Source: Planctomycetota bacterium (GTDB lineage: Bacteria > Planctomycetota > Planctomycetia > Gemmatales > Gemmataceae). Taken from it: a DNA stretch of 64,000 nt. The notes beneath the pieces are model-generated. The model saw only the letters and a program-made list of their open reading frames with translations. It was not told the origin of the DNA and did not search any database. The first letter of the stretch is position 1. Each line of letters opens with the position of its first letter. Of the stretch, positions 1-8,700 are shown piece after piece. Made by a program: the position numbers and the translations under genes. The stretch covers positions 1 to 64,000 of the forward strand of contig JAKOSN010000020.1 in assembly GCA_029777335.1 (NCBI GenBank), written 5' to 3'.

Positions 1-456
1 GCCAGCGATGTCTATCGCTTCCGCGTTCCCGTTCCCGCCACCAAAACGGTTACTTACACCGTCAGCGAGGAGAAGGACTTTGGTTCGCAGGTGCAGTTCA
101 CCAACAGCGACGACCAGAGCATTCGCATCCTGATCGACGACAAGGCGACCTCGCCCAAGGTGAAGGAAGCGTTGGTCAAGGCACGCGATCTGAAGTGGAA
201 GTTGGCGGAGACGCAGCGTGAGATCCAGCAAGTGGAACGGCAGTTGAAGGTCATCACCGATGATCAGGGGCGGTTGCGGCAGAACATCCGCGAGTTGCCT
301 CCGACCAGTGAAGCCTACAAACGCTATGTGAAGAAGTTCGACGAGCAGGAAACCCAGATCGAGAAGATGCAGGCGCAGATCAAGGAGATGCAGGACGGCG
401 AACACGCCCAACGCAAATCCTACGAAAACTTCCTCAACACCCTTACCGTCGAGTAA
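1..456 (+). CDS. DUF4139-like protein, C-terminal part (5' truncated by window)
   Basis: The frame is open from base 1 to a stop at 454-456, so this is the last ~151 residues of a longer protein. The visible part starts with a beta-rich stretch (residues ~1-45, YRFRVPVPATKTVTYTV) and continues as a long charged coiled coil (about residues 55-140, alternating Lys/Glu/Gln). This beta-then-coil ending resembles the C-terminus of planctomycete proteins with a DUF4139 (MuiA-like) domain; that assignment is from memory of the family. The remaining N-terminus lies outside the window. A strong terminator hairpin follows at once, so the gene ends its transcript here. Function unknown. Confidence 0.6.
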   Translation, partial: ASDVYRFRVPVPATKTVTYTVSEEKDFGSQVQFTNSDDQSIRILIDDKATSPKVKEALVKARDLKWKLAETQREIQQVERQLKVITDDQGRLRQNIRELPPTSEAYKRYVKKFDEQETQIEKMQAQIKEMQDGEHAQRKSYENFLNTLTVE

Positions 457-480
457 TCTCGGCTGGCGAGAGACGAGGAA

Positions 481-520
481 ACAAAGGGGGGAGTCGGAGC
501 TTTCCGGCTCTCCCCTTTGT
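481..520 (+). terminator. Rho-independent terminator after DUF4139-like gene
   Basis: Inverted repeat whose arms (acaaagggg...gag and ctcccctttgt) enclose a short loop, 25 nt after the stop at 456, followed by a T-rich stretch. Confidence 0.75.
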
Positions 521-658
521 TTCCGGCCAGGGCTTTCCTCTCTTCATGCTCGAAACCGGGTTATCCAGGTGTACTTGCCATTGCCGCGCCCGCAGATAGG
601 ACAAGTTGGGACGAGGCAGTAGTTTTCGTTCAACCCGTGGTTTCGTGGAGGATTGACA

Positions 659-1069
659 ATGAAAGCGGCATTGCTGCTTGCCCTGGCGCTCGGCCTGGGT
701 GTCTTGCTCTACTCGCGCATGGTGATGGCCGACGAGGCGAAGAAGGAAGACGCGGGCAAGGGCCAGATCGCGCACATGGTGTACTTCCAGCTGAAGGATC
801 ACTCCCCTGCGGCGCGACAAAAACTGGTCGAGGCATGCAAGAAGTATCTCAACGGCCACGAAGGAACGGTCTATTTCTCCGCAGGAGTGATCGCCGAGGA
901 TTTCAAACGCGATGTCAACGATCGCGACTTCGATGTGTCACTGAACCTGGTCTTCAAAAACAAGGCCGCCCACGACAAGTACCAGGACCATCCGCGCCAT
1001 CTCAAGTTCATTGAGGAAAACAAGGACAACTGGAAGAAGGTCCGCGTGTTTGATTCCGTGATCGAGTAA
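659..1069 (+). CDS. Dabb (stress-responsive alpha/beta barrel) family protein, exported
   Basis: 136 residues. Residues 1-~22 form a signal peptide (KAALLLALALGLGVLLYS, cleavage probably near VMA). The rest matches the small Dabb ferredoxin-like barrel: a His-containing first strand (HMVYFQLKDHSP), a helix rich in Lys/Ala, then VYFSAGVIAEDF and DVSLNLVFKNKAAHDKYQDHPRH, the usual ending with a conserved HPxH-like segment. The start at ATG 659 is set by GGAGGA at 647-652, 6 nt upstream; a TTG at 653 lies inside that site. Dabb proteins are dimeric and mostly of unknown function. The gene is 24 nt upstream of the TIM-barrel gene and probably co-transcribed with it. Confidence 0.85.
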   Translation: MKAALLLALALGLGVLLYSRMVMADEAKKEDAGKGQIAHMVYFQLKDHSPAARQKLVEACKKYLNGHEGTVYFSAGVIAEDFKRDVNDRDFDVSLNLVFKNKAAHDKYQDHPRHLKFIEENKDNWKKVRVFDSVIE

Positions 1070-1093
1070 CGCTCACCGCAGGAGAGTCCGACC

Positions 1094-2001
1094 ATGTTTG
1101 GCAACCTGGATCGTCGTGGCTTTTTGAAGGGCTCCCTCGCCGCCGGGCTGGGGTTGTCTGTCCTGCCTGGGCTGAGCGAGGCGGACGACAAGAAGGAAAT
1201 CTTCAAGATCTCGCTGGCGCAGTGGTCGTTGCACCGCGCCTTCTTTGGCAACAAACTCGATCCGATTGATTTCGCCGTGATCGCCAAGAAGGAATACGGC
1301 ATCAGCGCGGTCGAGTACGTCAACCAGTTCTACAAGGGGAAGGCGACCGACGAGAAATACGTCGCCGAGCTGAAGAAACGTGCCCACGACAACGGGGTGC
1401 GCAGCGTGCTCATCATGTGCGACGGGGAAGGCGCACTGGGAGACGCCGATCCCAAGAAGCGGATGCAGGCGGTGGAGAATCACTACAAGTGGGTCGAGAT
1501 GGCGAAGGCCCTTGGCTGCCATTCGATTCGCGTTAATGCCCAGAGTAGCGGCAAGCCCGAGGAGCAGATGGAGCGAGCCGCCGAAGGGCTATCCAAATTG
1601 ACCGAGTTCGGCGCCAAGCACAAGATCAATGTCATCGTCGAGAACCACGGCGGCTTGTCGTCCAACGGCGAGTGGCTGGCCGGGGTGATGAAGAAGGTGA
1701 ATTCACCGTTCTGCGGAACCCTCCCCGATTTCGGCAACTTCGGCAGCTACGATCGCTACAAGGGCGTCAAGGAACTGATGCCCTATGCCAAGGGTGTCAG
1801 TGCCAAGTCGCACGACTTCGATGAGAAGGGGAATGAAACGCACACCGACTACCGCAGGATGATAAGATCGTCCTCAATGCGGGCTATCACGGCTTTGTCG
1901 GTATCGAATACGAAGGAAGCAAACTGAGCGAGCCGGAAGGAATCCGAGCGACGAAGAAGCTGCTCGAAACGGTGCGTGCAGAAATGTCACGCTCGAGCTG
2001 A
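1094..2001 (+). pseudogene. Tat-exported sugar phosphate isomerase/epimerase-like TIM barrel, frameshifted
   Basis: The intact frame from ATG 1094 carries a Tat signal ([21 protein letters not shown], Arg-Arg then hydrophobic stretch) and a xylose-isomerase-like TIM barrel with the expected VENHGG and LPDFGNFG strands. The frame then goes wrong near 1861: it reads on as [21 protein letters not shown] and stops at 1927. The family-typical ending ([18 protein letters not shown]...) continues in the next frame from 1864 to a TGA at 1999-2001. One base is missing after ATG 1859-1861; atg-gat-aag would restore it. Either a real single-base deletion or a sequence error. Without repair the last barrel strand and helix are lost. 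AP-endonuclease-2 superfamily members of this kind in planctomycetes are of unknown substrate. Confidence 0.8.
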
Positions 2002-2089
2002 CGCCAACGCACGCCTGGCACAGACGCAGTTGAACGGCGTGGGAGGATCATTCCTCTCACGCCGTTTCGTTTTCTCTGACAGCTACCTG

Positions 2090-2566
2090 TCAATCGAGCA
2101 CAAAGGGGCTGTTGGGGATCTCCTCGTGCCGGATCTCATCGACCGGGTCTTTCTTGCTCGGGCCGCGATAGAGTCGGTTGGGACAATTGAAAACCAGGCC
2201 GGGGTTCGGACCGACATTTTTGTAAGCATGCACCACGCCGGAGGGGACAATCAACATCATCGGACGATCTTCGCCCACCACTTCAGACTGGCGGACTCCA
2301 TAGCTCGCCGAGGTTTTGCGCGTATCCCAGAGATAGACCTTGAAGTTGGAGGGACCAATGAAGCAGAAGTAGTCGGCCTGATCCACGTGTTCGTGAGGGC
2401 CGCGCGTGACTCCTGGGAGAGTAACGGAGGCATAGGCCATCACTGGCTGGAATTCAGGTGCGACCTCGTCGTCGCGAAACAATTCACAGAGCCAGCCGCG
2501 GTTGTCGTTGAACTTTGTCAGCGGCTTCCAGATGATCCCCTCGATCGACCCGGTGCGGAACTCCAT
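2090..2566 (-). CDS. dTDP-4-dehydrorhamnose 3,5-epimerase-like (RmlC-family) cupin
   Basis: 158 residues from ATG 2566 (a GTG at 2584 would add six residues but has no ribosome site). The sequence shows the RmlC double-stranded beta-helix pattern: DNRGWLCELFRDD, RGPHEHVDQADYFCFIG with His residues on the substrate-facing strand, FKVYLWDTRKTS, and VPSGVVHAYKNVG. RmlC epimerises C3 and C5 of dTDP-4-keto-6-deoxyglucose; the His in HEH is the usual base, and the substrate here could be another nucleotide sugar. It lies 28 nt after the manA stop on the same strand and is the last gene of the polysaccharide-export operon, which supports a role in making the exported glycan. It is shorter than RmlC (~180). 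Confidence 0.75.
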   Translation of the reverse strand: MEFRTGSIEGIIWKPLTKFNDNRGWLCELFRDDEVAPEFQPVMAYASVTLPGVTRGPHEHVDQADYFCFIGPSNFKVYLWDTRKTSASYGVRQSEVVGEDRPMMLIVPSGVVHAYKNVGPNPGLVFNCPNRLYRGPSKKDPVDEIRHEEIPNSPFVLD

Positions 2567-2594
2567 GGATGCACGACCTTTCACAAGCGGAGGT

Positions 2595-3578
2595 TCAGTG
2601 TGGCAGACGGCTCAGTAGTAGTTTGAGCGCTCCTTCGGGGTGGATCTGAAGCGATGGGAGCGCAGCGGGGAGCAACCAGGTTTGTCCCCGGTGAAGTTCC
2701 TCTGGACCGGCGGGCCCTTCCAGCGTGCCGCGCCCATCCAGAACCATCAGGATCTGCATCTCGCCAGTGCCACCCCAGGAAAAGCACTCGCCCCCTTCAA
2801 TGTATTCCATGGTGAAATAAGGACAACGCACCAGCACCTGATGGCGCATCGGTCCGGTCCAGGGCTGGGCAAACGGAGTTTTTACCGGGTGGACAGGTCC
2901 ACGGGTCCAGTCGATGGCGGCAAGGGCTTCCTCGATATGCAGGGTTCGCGCGTTGCCCTGAGCATCCTTCCGATTCCAATCGAAGAGCCGAAAGGTGGCA
3001 TCGCTCGTTTGCTGCACCTCGGCCATCAGCACGCCACCGCCCACCGCGTGGACGGTCCCGGCCTGCAGAAACAGGCAATCTCCAGGCTGTGGGGTAAAGG
3101 AATGCAAACACTCCGCCACGGTTCCTTGAGCCAGCGCCGCGCGCAGCTGCGATTCATCCACACCGGGAAGGAGACCAGCGTATATCTTGCTCTCCGGAGT
3201 GGCTTCCAGGATAAACCAGGCCTCGGTCTTGCCGCCCTCGCCGGGCCAGAGGTGTTTGACCTTCTCGTCGTCGGGATGAACCTGAACCGAAAGCCAGTCC
3301 CAGGCATCGAGCAGTTTCACCAGCAGCGGGAAGCGTTGGTGACGCGGGGCGGCTGGTCCCAGCAAGGGGCCGGCGTATTGCTCCATGAGCTGGCGGAGGG
3401 TTTTCCCCTGGAAGGAATGCCGCTGGACCACACTGGCATGACTGGGGTGATCGCTCAGTTCCCACGCCTCGCCAAAGAGACCCTCCGCCGGGAGCGGTTT
3501 GCCCAGCCGGTCGCCCAGACGTCTCCCACCCCAGACCATCGGGCGCAGATAGGAGGTGAAAAGCAAGGGGGCATTCAC
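2595..3578 (-). CDS. manA: Type I mannose-6-phosphate isomerase
   Basis: 327 residues. Interconverts mannose-6-phosphate and fructose-6-phosphate, feeding GDP-mannose for glycans. Diagnostic segments are present: MVWGGRRLG near the start, EAWELSDHPS, LLVKLLDAWDWLSVQVHPDDE (zinc ligands Gln and His of QVHP), GKTEAWFILEA (zinc-binding Glu), and AGTVHAVGGGVLMAEVQQ (fourth zinc ligand His), then SDATFRLFDWNR. The upstream in-frame extension to 3707 is inside the ABC ATPase gene and does not look like protein of this family. GTG 3578 is chosen because ctctcc (GGAGAG on the minus strand, 3585-3590) lies 6 nt before it. Starts 14 nt after the ATPase stop, so translationally coupled. Confidence 0.92.
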   Translation of the reverse strand: MNAPLLFTSYLRPMVWGGRRLGDRLGKPLPAEGLFGEAWELSDHPSHASVVQRHSFQGKTLRQLMEQYAGPLLGPAAPRHQRFPLLVKLLDAWDWLSVQVHPDDEKVKHLWPGEGGKTEAWFILEATPESKIYAGLLPGVDESQLRAALAQGTVAECLHSFTPQPGDCLFLQAGTVHAVGGGVLMAEVQQTSDATFRLFDWNRKDAQGNARTLHIEEALAAIDWTRGPVHPVKTPFAQPWTGPMRHQVLVRCPYFTMEYIEGGECFSWGGTGEMQILMVLDGRGTLEGPAGPEELHRGQTWLLPAALPSLQIHPEGALKLLLSRLPH

Positions 3579-3592
3579 CACGTGCTCTCCGT

Positions 3593-4351
3593 TCAGGCCG
3601 CCTGCGAGGTGGCTGGTTGGGCCGCTTGCTCGTAGGCCGCCACAATCTCGCGGCTCGGTCCGATGCGGTGCACCCGACCGTGATCCATCCACACGATGCG
3701 ATCGCACAACTCCTCCATCGACATCAGATCATGGCTGACCATGACAATCAAGTGGGCACGTTCCATCAGTTCGCGCATTCGCTGGCGCGCCTTGGTCTGA
3801 AAAGCGAGGTCGCCCGCGCCCAGCACCTCATCGACCAGCAAGACCTCCGGCTCAATGGCAGTGGCAATCGAGAATGCCAAGCGCACCAGCATCCCCGCGG
3901 AATAATAGCGCACCGGCATGTTCAGAAAGTCGCCCAGTTCACTGAACTCGGCAATCTCCTGAATTTTGTTGCGAATCGTGCGGGGAGTTTCTCCCTGCAA
4001 ATAACTGCGATAGGCGATGTTATCCCAGCCATTTGCCTCGGGCTCGAAACCGAGTGAAATGTCGAACAGCGAGCAGATACGCCCCTCGACAATGCGCCGA
4101 CCGCTGGTTGGCTGATAGACTCCCGCCAGCACCTTGAGCATCGTACTCTTACCGGCGCCATTGTGACCGATTAACCCGATCCGCTCGCCCTGTTCGACGG
4201 TGAAGCTGACGGAACGCAGCGCATTCACCTCCATAACGGGCTGGGTGGGTTTGCGGAACATCTGCTTGAGAACAAACTCCTTGAGCGTCATGTGCTTGTT
4301 GGGGCGAACCCGAAAGGTCAAGCTCACGTCGTTCAGCTCAATTCGAGCCAT
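3593..4351 (-). CDS. Polysaccharide/polyol-phosphate export ABC ATPase (Wzt/TagH type)
   Basis: 252 residues. Complete ABC nucleotide-binding domain: Walker A GHNGAGKST (~65-73), signature YSAGM in place of LSGGQ, Walker B LLVDEVLGAGD, and H-loop MVSHD. The N-terminal MARIELNDVSLTFRVRP and the short insert between the first strands, plus the YSAGM signature, are typical of ATPases that export O-antigen, teichoic acid or capsule chains. It lacks the C-terminal carbohydrate-binding extension of long Wzt proteins, so chain length is not set here. It pairs with the permease gene 86 nt upstream and drives transport from the cytoplasmic face. Confidence 0.88.
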   Translation of the reverse strand: MARIELNDVSLTFRVRPNKHMTLKEFVLKQMFRKPTQPVMEVNALRSVSFTVEQGERIGLIGHNGAGKSTMLKVLAGVYQPTSGRRIVEGRICSLFDISLGFEPEANGWDNIAYRSYLQGETPRTIRNKIQEIAEFSELGDFLNMPVRYYSAGMLVRLAFSIATAIEPEVLLVDEVLGAGDLAFQTKARQRMRELMERAHLIVMVSHDLMSMEELCDRIVWMDHGRVHRIGPSREIVAAYEQAAQPATSQAA

Positions 4352-4437
4352 GATTCAGCGTCCCCGCTTGAAGCTGCACTAGCCCGCAAGCCTGGACACC
4401 TTCCGGATGACCAGGGCATTCAGGACTATTACAGATC

Positions 4438-5220
4438 TCAGAGATAGAAGATAATCTTGCGTTCCAGGCGCGACAGGGCGTAGATCGAGAGAGAAAGGAG
4501 CACGCCCACGATAATGATTGCCCGAGCGAACAGGATTGGCGAGGGGACATGCCCTTCGACAATCACACAGCGCAACAAGCTGAGGAAGGGCATCAGGGGA
4601 TTCCATTCCAGCAGCCAGGCCAGCCGCTCATGCTGCAACAGGCGCGGACGATACATGATCGGGGTGAGGTAGAAGACAATCTGCAACCCCACCTCGGCAA
4701 GGTGTTTGGTATCGCGGAAAAACACCGTCGCCAGCCCGCCAAGTAAGGACAACCCCCACCCGAACATTAACAACAAGAGAAGGGTTGGTACCAGGGTCAG
4801 CAACGCGCCCAGATGGAAGGTGTGCAAGGTGATGATGGCCAGGACCACTGACACCCCCAGGGCGAGGACGAGGTGAAAAGCAGCGCCGAGCACCGTGCGC
4901 AACGGATAGATGGCCATCGGCGCGGGATACTGGCGGATGTAGGATTCGCCCTGGAAGAAGCAGAGACAGCCATTGAGGATGCAAAACTGAGTGTAAGCCC
5001 AGAAGGCCAGCCCGGTGAGCACAAAGGGCGCGTACTCGGTGGCATCCTCGTGGAAGATCTGGGAGAAAACGACACAGAAGATCATCGTCATGGCGATGGG
5101 CTGCAGCAACGACCACCCCATCCCGAGGACGGAGCCGCGATAGCGTGCATGCAGATCCATCTTGACCAGCGACAACCAGAAATACCGACAGCGCCAGATC
5201 GCGCTGGAATATCCACCCAT
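4438..5220 (-). CDS. Polysaccharide export ABC permease (Wzm/ABC-2 type)
   Basis: 260 residues. Starts at ATG 5220 behind GGAGG (about 7 nt upstream); the open frame continues further upstream but without a ribosome site or family similarity. The N-terminus YFWLSLVKMDLHARYRGSVLGMGWSLLQPIAM is the hallmark of ABC-2 polysaccharide/polyol-phosphate permeases (amphipathic helix with R-Y-R-x-S-x-LG-x-x-W). About six membrane segments follow, with the usual conserved VFFRDTKH-AEVGLQIVFYLTPIMY region. With the Wzt-like ATPase it forms an inner-membrane exporter of an undecaprenyl-linked glycan. First gene of the operon permease-ATPase-manA-epimerase. Confidence 0.88.
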   Translation of the reverse strand: MGGYSSAIWRCRYFWLSLVKMDLHARYRGSVLGMGWSLLQPIAMTMIFCVVFSQIFHEDATEYAPFVLTGLAFWAYTQFCILNGCLCFFQGESYIRQYPAPMAIYPLRTVLGAAFHLVLALGVSVVLAIITLHTFHLGALLTLVPTLLLLLMFGWGLSLLGGLATVFFRDTKHLAEVGLQIVFYLTPIMYRPRLLQHERLAWLLEWNPLMPFLSLLRCVIVEGHVPSPILFARAIIIVGVLLSLSIYALSRLERKIIFYL

Positions 5221-5700
5221 GCCTCGCCTCCTCGTCGAGTCGCCACCGTCTCCGCGCTTCCTCTGTGGCAGTTGGCAAGGGGGTCGGATCAAGAGGCGCT
5301 TGCGCTGGAGTCCACGCGGTGATACCAGGACAGGGACGAAAAATCAATCAGAGGTGCGAAGGAAGGAGCTTGCGGCGAATTTTTTTCGCGCAGAGGGGGA
5401 AAGTCTCGCCAACGGCGACCTGGGGTGAATCGTTGTATCCCATGGAACAGCGCAAGTTTCGCGCTTTTGCGCCGTTTATACAGAAGGGTTGGATTGCTCA
5501 AGTCAGGCGTTTCATGTTAGACATAGGGGCCGTAGCAGCTCTTCCAGAAACAATGCCTTTGCTCAAACAAGGGACAGGCGAGCTGGAGAATTTGCGCTGG
5601 CGGTAAACTGAACACCTTCTCTAGAATACACACATTCCGACACGACTGGGCGCTCCGAGGCAGAGCACCGCAGTACATCGTGAGACAGGGGGTAGGGAGC
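5221..5700. other. Divergent intergenic region, no gene found
   Basis: 480 nt between the export operon (leftward) and the VWA giant gene (rightward), so it should hold promoters for both. The best -10-like hexamer on the plus strand is TAGAAT near 5621, without a convincing -35. I find no reading frame here that looks like protein and no strong hairpin. Confidence 0.5.
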
Positions 5701-8700
5701 ATGACGATGGTCCGACGGCTTCTCGCAGTGGGATTGATCCTGGCAACAGGTGTCATTCTCACCAGTCCCATTCTCTGGGGCGGGCCAGGCAAGAAGGACG
5801 CCAGCAAGGACTGGCGCCCGGGCACTCGCACGCCGCGCACCGACAACAGCGGCATCGACGCCATGATGGCGAAGACCAAGTTCGCCGACCAACCCGTAGT
5901 CGCCTACCAAACCAAGAACAAGGACGTGGTCTTCGGGTGGCAAATCCAGGGGAAGTTTGATGCCTCGGCCCGCCGCCCACGAGATATCGCCGTGGTGCTC
6001 GACACCTCCGCGAGCCAGGCGCAGGGCCCCCTGATGACGGCGCTGCGCGTGACCCAGAGCCTGGCCAGCCACCTGGGCGACGACGATCGGGTTGCCATCT
6101 GGACTGCCAACCTGGAACCGAAAAACCTCACTCGCGGCTTTCAGCCACGGGCCAAATTGGAAACAACGCTCAAGGAACTGCAACAGGAGTATCCTTCCGG
6201 TGCCAGTAACCTGAAGAAGGCGTTCACCGAGATCACCAAATCGTTCGAGAATACCCGCGGTCGCCAGCGGATCCTATTGTTCATGGGCGACGGGCTCAGC
6301 ATCGCCAATCCGCTGAATGAGGAGGACCGCATGGTCCTCAGCGATGCGATGGTGCAAAAGGAAATCGGCTTCTTCCCTGTGCCGCTCGGGGCGCGGCTCG
6401 ATCCGATTACCCTGCATGCCCTGACCAGCGCGACCGGAGGTATCACTCTTCGCCTGCTCCCCGGTGAAAAGCACGAGGAATCCGTCAAGCGGATGATGGA
6501 ATCGCTCTCAACACCCATCTTCTATCCGCAAACGCATAAATTCTCTGCCGATGTGGCCGAGGCTTATCCAAGCAAACTCCCGCCGTTGCGCACCGACTCC
6601 TCCACGCTGGTCGTGGGGAAGATCAAGCCGAGCGGCAAACTCGCCTGCACCATCGAGGGGACCGTGGCTGAGAAGCCGGCCACCTTCGAGGTGACCGCCG
6701 CCCTCCCCGAGTCGGAGGCGGACAACTTCTTCCTGGCCGGAATGTTCCAGCAGTGGCAGAACGCCAAGGATCGCCCGGCGCTGCTGCAAGCCGATCGCGC
6801 CTTGACCTACGCTTACGAACAGAACCACCTGGCGCGCGGGGAACTGCTTGTTCAAGCCGAATGGGCTCTGGAACAGAATAAACTCGATGCCGCCCAGCGC
6901 CTCTACGAGCAAGCCTTGCAGGTTGATCCGAACTCCGCCGAGGCCCGCGCTGGGCTCCATGTTGTCAAGGGGCTGAAGGAAGGAAAGATCAGTCGCAAAC
7001 AACTCATTGAACAAACGACCCCCAAGGTGGGTGATCCGGTCGTCAAGATTGGCGACAAGGTCGAGAGGAAAAAGGTCACCAAGGAACGGCTGCTGGCACT
7101 GGCCCAGCAAGGACAGCCTCCCGAGGGAGGACAGCCTGCACAGAATCCCCCTCCAGGGCAGAATGACGAAAACTTCCTCAAGGAAGTCAAGCAGCGCCAG
7201 GCGATCGAGGATCAGCGCACCACGGAACTGGTCAATGACGCGATTCGTCTGGCCAACCGTGTTCTGCGGGAGAACCCCGACGATGCCCAGGATCGTCTCA
7301 AACGCATGCTCGACAATATTCGTGACAATCCGGACATCAGCGATCGCACCCGGCAGGTTCTCATGGACCGACTTCGTGACGCGACCCGCAACGTGGCGGT
7401 TCAGGGCGGCCGCATCAAGCAATCACAGGCCGAACGCTTGCAGGCGCTGGCTGCCGCTCAGGAACGTCTGGATCGGCAACAACAGCAGGTCGCGGCCGAG
7501 GATCGGGTTCGAGAACGGATGCGCGTGCTGTCCAGTCTGATGGATCGGGCTCGCTATGAGATTATTCGTCACGGCGACATTCGTGAACGATTTGCCGCGG
7601 TCCGGGCCATCGAGCAACTGCGTGAGGATGTGATCGCTGAGGGGCAGCCCATTCCTCAGGCACTCTCTGCGGCTTACTACATCGGTCAGGTCGATTTCCA
7701 TCTGACCGAACTGCGCGAGTTACGACGACAGCGCGAACAGCGCTGGCTGTTGACCCTCCTTGAAGTGGAACGGCGCCATGTGCCGTTCCCGGATGAACCC
7801 CCGATCGAGTTCCCGCCGGCCCTCCGTTGGCGAAAACTCACCGAGGAACGCAAGCTGAAGTACGAATCGAGCAGCCTGGGCGCGGATTCGTCGGATCGTG
7901 AGTTGCGTCGTCTGCTGCGCGTCCTTTCGACGCCGCAGACCTTCGATGCCATCGATGATCCCACGATTACCCTGGGATTGTTCCTCAACTCGCTGGCGCA
8001 GAAGATGAGCAAGCCCGATGATGAGCCCCCGTTCTTCCTGACCTTTGAGGTGAACGAGGCCGCGTTCAAGGCCGAGATGGTCATGGACGTTCTGAATCAG
8101 CCGATTGCGGAAAAGAAGATCGACAAGAAGGTGAACGTCTCGCTGTCGAGCTATCTCCGCCTGATCCTGGAACGGATCAACGTTCCCTCGAAGGCGGTGT
8201 ACGTCATTCGGCGTGACCTGGATCTTCCGCTCAACTTCACCATTGATCCAACCACCGCGCCTCCGCCGCGCTACATGGTGGAGATCACCACGGGACAATT
8301 TGCGCTGGCCGAGAAATCGACCCGCGTGTACCCGGTGGCAGATCTGGTGATTCCCATTCCCAACTCGATTAACCAGCAGAGCCTGCTCAACCAGGCCACG
8401 CTCTTCGGTTCCGCTGGAGCCTTTGGTTTCGCTGGGATCGGCGGTATTGGTGGCCTGGGCGGTATTGGTGGTCTTGGTGGTTTCGGTGGTCTTGGTGGTA
8501 TCGGTGGTCTTGGTGGCATTGGTGGCCTGGCCGGTATCGGTGGTCTGGCTGGTGTGGGTGGTCTGGGCGGTTTGGCTGGTGCGGCCGGTCTGAACGGTAT
8601 CCAGGGTGTCGCTGGCGTTCAGGGTGGTCAGATCATGGGTCTGAACTTTGGAGTGGGTGGTGGCCCGGCCGGGTTTGGCGGTGGTCAACTCGGGCAGTTC

